Assembly: GCA_905214625.1 (NCBI GenBank)
Contig: CAJMMQ010000002.1
Span: forward strand, 101,705 to 165,704
Reading direction: 5' to 3'
Source of the DNA: an uncultured bacterium
Lineage (GTDB): Bacteria > Bacteroidota > Bacteroidia > Bacteroidales > Bacteroidaceae
DNA: 64,000 bases
A program made the translations under genes and the position numbers. Under the pieces are notes generated by a model that was not told the origin of the DNA, ran no database searches, and saw only the letters and a list, made by a program, of their open reading frames with translations. The number at the start of each line of letters is the position of its first letter. The first letter of the stretch is position 1. Shown here in pieces: positions 10,276 to 18,163 of this stretch.

Positions 10276-10450
10276 TGTCGGGCCGTTTATTTTAGCCGCC
10301 CTACAACTGCGGCAATATGCCGGATATTTTGTGGCATGGTTTTTGACGTTTAAACCCCTGGCCGCTCCTGCCGTGGCGGTGGCGGTGAGCAGAGAAATAA
10401 AACAGCAGTTTGCAACAAACTGACTGTCAGCAGGTTACGCACGGCCTTGC

Positions 10451-10538
10451 AAAAGGTGGCCTTTCAGCCTGCAAAAGGCCGTGTTTTAGCCGCCGAAAGG
10501 TGACCTTTCACGTTGCGAAAAGCCACCTTTTAGAAAGC
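10451..10538 (+). repeat. 22-bp-period intergenic repeat array 2 (4 units)
   Basis: Four units start exactly 22 bp apart at 10451, 10473, 10495 and 10517. Each begins RAAAGG or GAAAAG and carries a dyad such as GAAAGGTGACCTTTC. A CTGACTGTCAGCAGGTTACG motif precedes them at 10422-10441, comparable to that before array 1. The array lies in the 470-bp divergent gap 10206-10675, which otherwise contains only the two promoters. Confidence 0.82.
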
Positions 10539-10622
10539 TGCGACACTGCCCCGGCGCTGCATGCGGCCAACTCAGGCACGCGGCAAAGAGGCGCGCGCGT
10601 GTTAAGAATATTAAAAATCTTA

Positions 10623-10651
10623 TTGTATTACAAAAGTTTAGACTAAATTTG
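10623..10651 (+). promoter_or_regulatory. promoter of the GH3-family gene
   Basis: TAAATTTG (10644-10651) with TTG at 10623-10625, 18 bp upstream; the -7 box is 24 bp before the ATG. It likely drives the downstream overlapping lipoprotein gene too. Confidence 0.55.
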
Positions 10652-10675
10652 CAGCTTAAAAATACTTCTTAGAAG

Positions 10676-12199
10676 ATGAGCATTACAAGCATAATTGGCA
10701 AGTTGTTTCTGCCTCGGCAGAAGGAGCTTGAGCGGCACATCAACGAGGCCGGAGCACTGCAGAACGAGGTGCTGACCTATCTGACGGGCCATGCCAAGGA
10801 CACCGAATATGGCAGGAAACACATATTCGGCAATATAAAATCATACGAAGACTTTGCGGCCAACGTGCCGCTGAACACATACGAGGAGCTTAAAAACGAC
10901 ATCGACCGCATGCGCCACGGCGAGAGCGACGTGCTCTGGCCGGGAACGATAAAGTGGTATGCCAAGTCGTCGGGCACGACCAACGACAAGAGCAAGTTTA
11001 TCCCCGTAAGTCACGACGGACTGCAGAACATCCACTATCAGGGCGGCAAGGATGCCGTGGTGCTTTATCTGCGCAACAATCCCAAGAGCAGGATATTCGA
11101 CGGCAAGAGCCTTATACTGGGAGGAAGCCACTCGCCCAACTATAATCTGCGCGACAGCCTGGTAGGAGACCTAAGCGCCATACTGATAGAGAACATCAGC
11201 CCGATGGCCAACATGGTAAGGGTGCCGTGCAAGCAGACTGCGCTGCTGTCTGACTTTGAGGTGAAGCGCGACCGCATAGCGCAAGAGACGATGAACAAGA
11301 ACGTGACCAACCTGAGCGGAGTGCCCTCGTGGATGCTCTCCGTGCTCACAAGGGTGATGGAGCTTACGGGCAAGACTCACCTCGAGGAGGTGTGGCCCAA
11401 CCTTGAAGTGTTCTTCCACGGAGGCGTGGCCTTCACCCCCTACCGCAAGCAGTACGAGCAGCTCATCACGTCGCCCGGCATGCACTACATGGAGACCTAC
11501 AACGCCAGCGAAGGCTTCTTCGGTCTGCAGAGCGACCCCTCCGACCCGGCCATGCTGCTGATGCTCGACTACGGAGTGTTCTACGAGTTCATCCCGATGG
11601 ACGAGTTCGGCTCGGACAACCCCAACGTGGTGCCCATAACCGGCGTAAAGACAGGCGTAAACTATGCCATGGTAATATCCACTTCGTGCGGACTGTGGCG
11701 CTACATCATAGGCGACACGGTGAAGTTCACGTCTACAAATCCATACAAGTTCGTAATCACCGGCCGCACCAAGAGCTTCATCAACGCCTTCGGCGAGGAG
11801 CTTATCGTCGACAACGCAGAGCAGGGCCTTGCCCACGCATGCCATGAGACAGGCGCCGAGGTGCTCGAATACACGGCAGCACCCGTGTTCATGGACGGCA
11901 ACGCCAAGTGCCGCCACCAGTGGCTCATAGAGTTCTCCAAAGAGCCCGGCGACATAAACCGCTTTGCAGCCATACTCGACAAGAAACTTCAGGAGATAAA
12001 CAGCGACTACGAGGCAAAGCGCTACAAGGACATAACCCTGCAGCACCTCGACATAGTAAAGGCGCGCACGGGCCTGTTCAACGACTGGCTCAAGTCGAAA
12101 GGCAAGCTGGGCGGACAGCACAAGGTGCCGCGACTGAGCAACAGCCGCGACATCATAGAACAAATGCTGAGATTTAACACCGACAACGATGAACACTGA
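10676..12199 (+). CDS. GH3-family (auxin-responsive-like) acyl-adenylating enzyme
   Basis: The 507-residue cytoplasmic protein belongs to the GH3 branch of the adenylate-forming (firefly luciferase) superfamily. The phosphate-binding motif SSGTT is at residues 98-102, the ATP-contacting YNASEGFFG near 283 and the YIIGDT motif near 342. Plant GH3 enzymes join amino acids to auxin or jasmonate; the bacterial relatives, common in Bacteroidetes, have no established substrate. The last 11 bases overlap the next gene, so the pair is probably translationally coupled. Function is known only at the level of carboxylate activation with ATP. Confidence 0.87.
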   Translation: MSITSIIGKLFLPRQKELERHINEAGALQNEVLTYLTGHAKDTEYGRKHIFGNIKSYEDFAANVPLNTYEELKNDIDRMRHGESDVLWPGTIKWYAKSSGTTNDKSKFIPVSHDGLQNIHYQGGKDAVVLYLRNNPKSRIFDGKSLILGGSHSPNYNLRDSLVGDLSAILIENISPMANMVRVPCKQTALLSDFEVKRDRIAQETMNKNVTNLSGVPSWMLSVLTRVMELTGKTHLEEVWPNLEVFFHGGVAFTPYRKQYEQLITSPGMHYMETYNASEGFFGLQSDPSDPAMLLMLDYGVFYEFIPMDEFGSDNPNVVPITGVKTGVNYAMVISTSCGLWRYIIGDTVKFTSTNPYKFVITGRTKSFINAFGEELIVDNAEQGLAHACHETGAEVLEYTAAPVFMDGNAKCRHQWLIEFSKEPGDINRFAAILDKKLQEINSDYEAKRYKDITLQHLDIVKARTGLFNDWLKSKGKLGGQHKVPRLSNSRDIIEQMLRFNTDNDEH

Positions 12200-14213
12200 C
12201 ACACAGCGCAACAGCAGCCACCGCGGCAGCATGAACACATGCACGCAAGGCACGGCAGCACTACACAGGGCAGCACGCACGGCCAAAGGCGCACTGGCCC
12301 TGCTGATGCTAATAGCCGCCGTGGCAATAACGTCGTGCGCCAGGATGGGACAGCCCGACGGCGGATGGTATGACGAGACACCGCCAAGGATAACAAGCTG
12401 CTCGCCCGCCGATCAGGGAACCGACGTAAAGACGCGCAAGATAAGCATCAACTTCGACGAGTATATACAGGTGGACAACCCCACCGAGAAGGTTGTAATA
12501 TCGCCTCCGCAGATCGAGACGCCCGAGATAAAGGCTGCCGGAAAGCGCATCGTGGTAGAGATTAAAGACTCGCTGAAGCCCAATACCACCTACACCGTCG
12601 ACTTCTCCGACGCCATAACCGACAACAACGAGAGCAACCCGCTGGGAAACTACACCTACACCTTCTCCACAGGCGACCACATCGACACGCTCGAAGTGGC
12701 AGGATATGTGCTTAACGCGCAGAACCTCGAGCCGATAAAAGGCATCCTCGTGGGACTTTACAACAACCTCAGCGACACGGTATTCATGCATGAACCCATG
12801 CTCAGGGTGTCGAGGACAGACAGCCGCGGCAAATTCATCATCAGGGGCATAGCGCCAGGCAAATACCGCATATATGCACTTGCCGACGCCGACAACAACT
12901 ATATCTTCAACCAGAAGAGCGAGCAGCTGGCCTTCAACCACGACATAATAGAGCCTACATTCAAGCCCGACGTAAGGCAGGACACCATCTGGCGCGACTC
13001 GCTGCGCATCGACTCCATACGCCGCGTGCCCTACACCCACTTCCTGCCCGACGACATCGTGCTGCGCGCCTTCACCGAAGAGCAGACCGACCGCTACCTG
13101 CTGAAGAGCGAAAGGACACAGGCCAACCGGTTTACGCTATACTTCAGCTACGGCAACAAGCAGCTGCCTGAAATCAAGGGACTTAACTTCAACGAGCAGG
13201 ATGCCTTCATAATCGAGGCAACAGAGAAGCAAGACACCATTACCTACTGGCTGAAAGACACCATGCTCGTAAATCAGGACACGCTCAGAATGGAACTGAA
13301 ATATCTTGCAACCGACACAACCGGAGTGCTAAAGATGCAGACCGACACCCTCGACATTCTTGCGAAAGAGTCGTATGAGAAACGAATGAAACAAAAGAAA
13401 GAGCAGTTTGAGGAGTGGCAGAAGAAGCAAGAGAAAGCCAAGAAACGTGGTAAACCCTATGAAACAGAAATGCCGGCCGAGGCGCTCGAACCCAAATATA
13501 ACGTTCAGTCGGAACCTGCGCCCAACCAGAACATAACCATCGAGATGCCAACTCCGCTGCAAAAGGTTGACACGGCGTGCATACATCTCTACTCGAAACA
13601 CGACACCCTGTGGTACAACTCGCCGTTCGTGCTGCGGCAGAAAGCCGGCAGCGGGCGAATATACGAGCTGCTCGGAGAGTGGCGGCCGGGCACCGAATAC
13701 AGCCTGGAGACCGACACCATGGCCTTCACCGACATCTACGGCAAGACCTCGGCGCCATATAAGACGGGATTCAAGATAAAGACCGACGACGAATTTGCCA
13801 CCCTAATGTTCAACATAACGGGCATGGCCGACACCACGGTGGTTGTCCAGATGCTCAACAATTCTGACGAACCGGTGAAAGAAACCACAACAACCGACGG
13901 CAACGCCATGTTCTTCTACGTAACGCCGGGCACATATTACGCCAGAATGTTTATCGACTCGAACAAGAACGGCAAGTGGGACACGGGCGAATATGCCGCC
14001 GACCGCCAGGCCGAAACCACCTACTACTATCCCGAAAAGATAGAATGTAAGGCCAAATGGGACCTCAACCTGACGTGGAATCCTACGGCGCGGAGCCTCG
14101 AAAGGCAAAAGCCCATGGAGATAACAAAGCAGAAACCCGAAAAAGAAAAGACCATAAAGAAACGTAACCTTGAGCGTGCCAAGAGCCTGGGCATACCGTA
14201 TCCGGGCAACTGA
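12189..14213 (+). CDS. Ig-like domain lipoprotein
   Basis: The 674-residue protein has a signal peptide ending in a lipobox (AITSC, Cys50; Cys36 if Met15 at 12231 is the start, which gives a more normal n-region). An N-terminal Big_5-type Ig domain (PPRITSCSPADQGTDVKTRK..INFDEYIQVDNP) is followed by a carboxypeptidase-regulatory-like beta fold (VAGYVLNAQNLEPIKGILVG). A charged helical linker rich in Lys/Glu/Gln (about 395-430) and a C-terminal beta domain follow. It is probably anchored in the outer membrane. It overlaps the GH3-family gene by 11 bp, and the DUF3108 gene follows. This organisation suggests an envelope-linked operon, but its role is unknown. Confidence 0.85.
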   Translation: MNTDTQRNSSHRGSMNTCTQGTAALHRAARTAKGALALLMLIAAVAITSCARMGQPDGGWYDETPPRITSCSPADQGTDVKTRKISINFDEYIQVDNPTEKVVISPPQIETPEIKAAGKRIVVEIKDSLKPNTTYTVDFSDAITDNNESNPLGNYTYTFSTGDHIDTLEVAGYVLNAQNLEPIKGILVGLYNNLSDTVFMHEPMLRVSRTDSRGKFIIRGIAPGKYRIYALADADNNYIFNQKSEQLAFNHDIIEPTFKPDVRQDTIWRDSLRIDSIRRVPYTHFLPDDIVLRAFTEEQTDRYLLKSERTQANRFTLYFSYGNKQLPEIKGLNFNEQDAFIIEATEKQDTITYWLKDTMLVNQDTLRMELKYLATDTTGVLKMQTDTLDILAKESYEKRMKQKKEQFEEWQKKQEKAKKRGKPYETEMPAEALEPKYNVQSEPAPNQNITIEMPTPLQKVDTACIHLYSKHDTLWYNSPFVLRQKAGSGRIYELLGEWRPGTEYSLETDTMAFTDIYGKTSAPYKTGFKIKTDDEFATLMFNITGMADTTVVVQMLNNSDEPVKETTTTDGNAMFFYVTPGTYYARMFIDSNKNGKWDTGEYAADRQAETTYYYPEKIECKAKWDLNLTWNPTARSLERQKPMEITKQKPEKEKTIKKRNLERAKSLGIPYPGN

Positions 14214-14293
14214 CGGCGCACAACTCCTGCGTGAAGACCATCAGGCACAGACGGGAACGTGGCAAACAAGACATAAACCAAAATGCACATATC

Positions 14294-15106
14294 ATGAAAC
14301 ATCTAAGAACACTCACACTGGCAATAATGCTGATTGCAACTGCCGTGACAGCCATGGCGCAGTGTAACTTCAGAAACACAGCCTTCAAGTCGGGCGAGTT
14401 CTTGTCATACAACCTTTATTACAACTGGAAATTTGTATGGGTAAGAGTAGGCACCGCCTCGATGTCGATAGTGCAAAGCAAATATAACGGCAAGCAAGCC
14501 TACCGCGCAAGCCTCACCACAAGGGGCAACAGCAAGATGGACAAGATGTTCGTGATGCGCGACACGCTGCTCTGCTACTCAACCACCGACCTGGCTCCGC
14601 TCTACTACCGCAAGGGAGCGCTGGAGGGAAAACGCTACACCGTAGACCAGGTGTGGTACAGTTATCCGGGCGGAAAGTGCAAGATTACACAGAGCCGACT
14701 GCACAAAGACGGCAAGGTGGAGAAGCGAACGGTGAGTCCGGGCGAGTGTGTCTACGACATGATGAACATATTTCTCAGGGCGCGCAGCTTCGACCCGGCC
14801 AACTGGAAGAAGGGTTATGTGGTTGACTTCCCCATTGCCGACGGCAACGGACTCAACCCCGCGAAGCTGAAATACCTGGGACGCAAGACCGTGAAGGCCG
14901 ACAACGGCGTGAAATACCGCTGCCTCGAGCTGTCGTACACAGAGAAAGACAAGGGCGAATGGCGCGAGATTGCACGCTTCTTCGTAACCGACGACGACAA
15001 CCACATACCCGTAAGGCTCGACATGTTCCTGAAGTTCGGCTCGGCAAAGGCTTTCCTCACCAACATGAGGGGCACGCGCAACAAGATTACTTCGGTAACG
15101 AAATAA
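14294..15106 (+). CDS. DUF3108 family exported protein
   Basis: I start the protein at 14294 because the sequence from there (MKHLRTLTLAIMLIATAVTAMAQ split at AMA-Q) is a clean signal peptide; the frame is open to 14231 but that stretch is highly charged. The 270-residue product has the DUF3108 pattern: FKSGEFLSYNLYYNW near the N-terminus, then a beta-rich body with FPIADGNGLNP and VRLDMFLKFGSAKAFL near the end. DUF3108 proteins are periplasmic or outer-membrane associated, with no defined role. It follows the Ig-like lipoprotein gene by 80 bp and probably shares its transcript. Confidence 0.85.
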   Translation: MKHLRTLTLAIMLIATAVTAMAQCNFRNTAFKSGEFLSYNLYYNWKFVWVRVGTASMSIVQSKYNGKQAYRASLTTRGNSKMDKMFVMRDTLLCYSTTDLAPLYYRKGALEGKRYTVDQVWYSYPGGKCKITQSRLHKDGKVEKRTVSPGECVYDMMNIFLRARSFDPANWKKGYVVDFPIADGNGLNPAKLKYLGRKTVKADNGVKYRCLELSYTEKDKGEWREIARFFVTDDDNHIPVRLDMFLKFGSAKAFLTNMRGTRNKITSVTK

Positions 15107-15182
15107 GCACTGACAACAGCCGGCAACGGCACGCCTGCGGGCATACGGCCGGCCGGAACGACATAACATAGGAGCTGAAAGG

Positions 15183-16145
15183 ATGCTTAACGCAACAACA
15201 ATGAAGGCCGCTGCCGCGACATTCTGCCTTATATGCTGCACCGCGGCACAGGCAACTGGCGGCAAAACATATATCATGAGCATGGCGGAAACCGCCGTGG
15301 CGCAGAGCGAAAGGCCACTGCCTGAAGTACAGAAGAAGCTCGCAGCCGTTGAAAAGCTCACAGAAGGCAAGGATGCCGAGATAGGAGTGGCATGGATGGA
15401 GGGCAACGCCATGAACAGCGTAAACAACGAAAAGCTGTATCCGCTGATGAGTGTGTTCAAGCTCCACGTGGCCGTGGCCCTGCTGAGAGACATGCAGCGC
15501 AGGGGCGCAGCGGTGGACACGACGCTCAACATAACGCCGGAACAGATGCGCAAGGACACATACAGTCCGCTGATGAAGCTGCATCCCGACGGCCATTTCA
15601 GCATAACGCTGCCGCAACTGATACGCTACGCCATAGCCGAGAGCGACAACAACGCCGCCGACATACTGATAGCCATGGCCGGAGGCATTGACAGCGTTGA
15701 CCGCGAGATACACGCCATGGGCATCAAAGACTGCCATCTGTCGGAGACGGAGGCCACTATGTATGAAACGCCGATGAACAGCTATGCCAACTGGAGCAAG
15801 CCCGAGTCGGTGGTGTGGCTGCTCAGCAAACTGTATGACGGCAAGCTGCTGAGCGGCGAATACGACCGCTGCATAAAGCAGGCGCTGGCCGCAACCACCA
15901 CGGGAGCCGACAAGATAAAGGCCGGACTGAGCCACGGCATGACGCTGGCGCACAAGACCGGCACGGGATTCCGCCAACCCGACGGCACCAAGACGGCCGA
16001 CAACGACGCCGGAGTGGTGACCAGGCCCGACGGCAGCCGCGTGATAATAGCCATACTGATAAAAGACTCAAGGCTGAGCGACGCCGACAACGCGCGCCTA
16101 ATGGCCGAGATAACAAGGATAATTTTGGGCGATGCAAGAGAGTGA
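15183..16145 (+). CDS. class A beta-lactamase (CfxA/CepA-like group)
   Basis: The 320-residue protein has an N-terminal export signal and all class A motifs in order: SVFK at 90-93 (nucleophile Ser and Lys), SDN at 154-156, ETPMN at 195-199 (omega-loop Glu and Asn, Ambler 166 and 170) and KTG at 258-260. It should be a periplasmic serine beta-lactamase of the subclass found in Bacteroidetes. Gene composition is like its neighbours, and no insertion element or integron feature flanks it, so it looks like a resident chromosomal gene. Met1 (15183) is preceded by GGAGCTGAAAGG; Met7 is an alternative start. Substrate range cannot be predicted from sequence alone. Confidence 0.93.
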   Translation: MLNATTMKAAAATFCLICCTAAQATGGKTYIMSMAETAVAQSERPLPEVQKKLAAVEKLTEGKDAEIGVAWMEGNAMNSVNNEKLYPLMSVFKLHVAVALLRDMQRRGAAVDTTLNITPEQMRKDTYSPLMKLHPDGHFSITLPQLIRYAIAESDNNAADILIAMAGGIDSVDREIHAMGIKDCHLSETEATMYETPMNSYANWSKPESVVWLLSKLYDGKLLSGEYDRCIKQALAATTTGADKIKAGLSHGMTLAHKTGTGFRQPDGTKTADNDAGVVTRPDGSRVIIAILIKDSRLSDADNARLMAEITRIILGDARE

Positions 16146-16258
16146 GCGGATGCCCGGCGGCGACAGAAGCAAGACCTGCGAGGCGGCATCAGCCGGCAAA
16201 GTATAAGTCTCATTCGTCCCATTGCCCCCATCCCCCGCAAACACCAATAACAACGAAG

Positions 16259-17644
16259 ATGAAGAAACTATTTATAGAAACCTACGGCTGCCAGATGAAC
16301 GTGGCCGACAGCGAGGTTGTGGCCTCGGTGATGAAGATGGCAGGATATGAGCTTTGCGAAAGCGTTGACGATGCCGACGCCGTGTTTCTGAACACGTGCA
16401 GCGTGCGCGACAACGCCGAACAGAAAGTGCTCAACCGCCTCGACACCCTGCACGCCATGACGCGCAAGGGCAGAAGAATGATTATCGGAGTGCTGGGATG
16501 CATGGCCGAGAGAGTGAAGGAAGACCTGCTGGAGAACCACCATGCCGACCTCGTGGCCGGCCCAGACGCATATCTCACCCTGCCCGACCTCATAGCCCAG
16601 GCCGAGACCGGACACAAGGCGATGAACATAGAGCTGTCTACGACGGAGACTTACCGCGACGTTATGCCGCAGAGAATATGCGGACCGCACGTTGGCGGAT
16701 TCGTCAGCATAATGCGCGGATGCAACAACTTCTGCCACTACTGCATTGTGCCTTACACCCGCGGACGCGAACGCAGCCGCGACGTGGAGAGCATCCTGCG
16801 CGAGGTGCGCGACCTGCACGAGCACGGATTCAAGGAGGTTACGCTGCTGGGACAGAACGTTAACTCCTATCTGGGAGAATTAAAAATTAAAAATGAAAAA
16901 GTAAACAACGAGGGTAACGACGACAAAGGCGACGCCAAGAGCGAGAAGGTGGCGTTCCCGGCACTGCTGCGCATGGTGGCCGAGGCCGTGCCCGACATGC
17001 GCATACGCTTCACCACGAGCCACCCGAAGGACATGAGCGACGACACGCTGCGCGTGATAGCAGAGATGCCTAACATCTGCCATCACATACATCTGCCCGT
17101 GCAGAGCGGCTCAGACCGAATACTGAAGCTGATGAACCGCAAATATACAAGGGAGTGGTATATGGACCGCGTGAGGGCCATACGCCGCATAATACCCGAC
17201 TGCGGCATATCCACCGACATATTCGTGGGCTACCACAGCGAGACCGAGGAAGACCACCAGATGTCGCTCTCGCTGATGCGCGAGGTGGGCTACGACTCTG
17301 CCTTCATGTTCAAATACAGCGAGCGCCCCGGCACATACGCATCGAAGCATCTGCCCGACGACGTATCAGAGGAAGTTAAGCTGCGCCGCCTGGCAGAGAT
17401 GATAGAGCTGCAGACCAAGCTGTCGGCCGAGTCGAACGCCAAGGACGTGGGCAAGGAGTTCGACGTGCTGATTGAGGGCTTCAGCAAGCGCAGCCGCGAA
17501 CAGCTCTTCGGACGCACCGGACAAAACAAGGTGGTGGTGTTCGACAAGGGCAACTGCCACATAGGCCAGACCGTGAGGGTAAGGATAACCGACAGCTCGA
17601 GCGCAACGCTCAAAGGCGTGCTCGCAGACGGCGGCGAGGCATAA
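16259..17644 (+). CDS. miaB: tRNA-2-methylthio-N6-dimethylallyladenosine synthase
   Basis: This radical SAM enzyme adds the methylthio group to i6A37 of tRNAs reading UNN codons. The start at 16259 gives the standard MKKLFIETYGCQMN N-terminus; the frame is open further up but that sequence overlaps the beta-lactamase gene. Auxiliary-cluster cysteines are at 11, 47 and 81, the radical SAM CxxxCxxC at 155/159/162 (GCNNFCHYC), and a TRAM domain at the C-terminus. Unusually, residues about 206-230 form a charged insertion (ELKIKNEK..GDAKSEK) where the family has only a few residues. It is encoded partly by an A/T-rich 7-bp-period repeat (16877-16900), so the enzyme appears to have tolerated an in-frame repeat insertion. 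Confidence 0.95.
   Translation: MKKLFIETYGCQMNVADSEVVASVMKMAGYELCESVDDADAVFLNTCSVRDNAEQKVLNRLDTLHAMTRKGRRMIIGVLGCMAERVKEDLLENHHADLVAGPDAYLTLPDLIAQAETGHKAMNIELSTTETYRDVMPQRICGPHVGGFVSIMRGCNNFCHYCIVPYTRGRERSRDVESILREVRDLHEHGFKEVTLLGQNVNSYLGELKIKNEKVNNEGNDDKGDAKSEKVAFPALLRMVAEAVPDMRIRFTTSHPKDMSDDTLRVIAEMPNICHHIHLPVQSGSDRILKLMNRKYTREWYMDRVRAIRRIIPDCGISTDIFVGYHSETEEDHQMSLSLMREVGYDSAFMFKYSERPGTYASKHLPDDVSEEVKLRRLAEMIELQTKLSAESNAKDVGKEFDVLIEGFSKRSREQLFGRTGQNKVVVFDKGNCHIGQTVRVRITDSSSATLKGVLADGGEA
16877..16900 (+). repeat. 7-bp-period A/T-rich repeat inside miaB
   Basis: Three heptamer-like units (AATTAAA, AATTAAA, AATGAAA) lie in frame in miaB. They resemble the 7-bp-period runs in intergenic DNA near 27596-27616 (GAATTAT units) and 33416-33438 (GAGAATK units). 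The repeat encodes the Lys-rich part of the extra loop. Confidence 0.6.
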
Positions 17645-17684
17645 AACCGACAAATTATAAACACGATAATATCAACTTTGAAGA

Positions 17685-17816
17685 GAAAGGCGGCCCTCTT
17701 GTCTGCAAGAGGCTGCCTTTCATGTTTTAAAAGGCCGCCTCTCACCGTCCGAAAAGCCGTCTTTTGCAGGCTGAAAGGCCACCTTTTAGAGCCTAAAACA
17801 TGGCCTTTTGCAACGC
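17685..17816 (+). repeat. 22-bp-period intergenic repeat array 3 (6 units)
   Basis: Six units begin exactly 22 bp apart at 17685, 17707, 17729, 17751, 17773 and 17795. Cores such as AAAAGGCCGCCTCTC and GAAAGGCCACCTTTT are near-palindromic. A TTGTGTATCAATGTGTTATG motif follows at 17819-17838. The array occupies part of the 519-bp gap 17645-18163; the remainder holds GC-rich TGCCGGCATGC-type inverted sequence near 17965 and the promoter at 18086-18116, but no gene. Confidence 0.87.
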
Positions 17817-18085
17817 ATTGTGTATCAATGTGTTATGCAGCCTGTTACATTCCGCCCCGAAACACGGTCCGACAGGCCGCATAACAGGGGCATGAAACAG
17901 TAATTAACGGCATTAATCCTCCATGCAGCAAGGCGCTGACAGAATACGGAAAAGCCGGCAGCGGCATGCCTGCCGGCATGCTTTAGCAGCATGACAACCG
18001 GCATGGATTAAACCCTCAAACAGCCCCCATATTGTCTCCTCAGCCCCTCTCGCAGCCTCATAATGAACTAAAACGGCCCCCATAT

Positions 18086-18116
18086 TTTGTTTTCTTGCGC
18101 AAAAACACTATCTTTG
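18086..18116 (+). promoter_or_regulatory. promoter of the lipid/glycan block
   Basis: TTTG (18086-18089), 19 bp, TATCTTTG (18109-18116): an exact match to the Bacteroidetes primary sigma consensus, 47 bp before the ABC transporter start. Confidence 0.8.
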
Positions 18117-18163
18117 CATCCGGAATAAACCTAAATTCCATAAAAAGAACAACCCACGGATAG

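Noticed and set aside
11171..12286. 371-codon open frame antisense to the GH3-family gene
   Set aside because: Codon bias of the real gene on the other strand leaves the antisense frame open; the product has no recognisable domain.
17685..17816. CRISPR array
   Set aside because: The 22-bp period leaves no room for spacers of normal length; every unit varies along its whole length and no cas gene is near.
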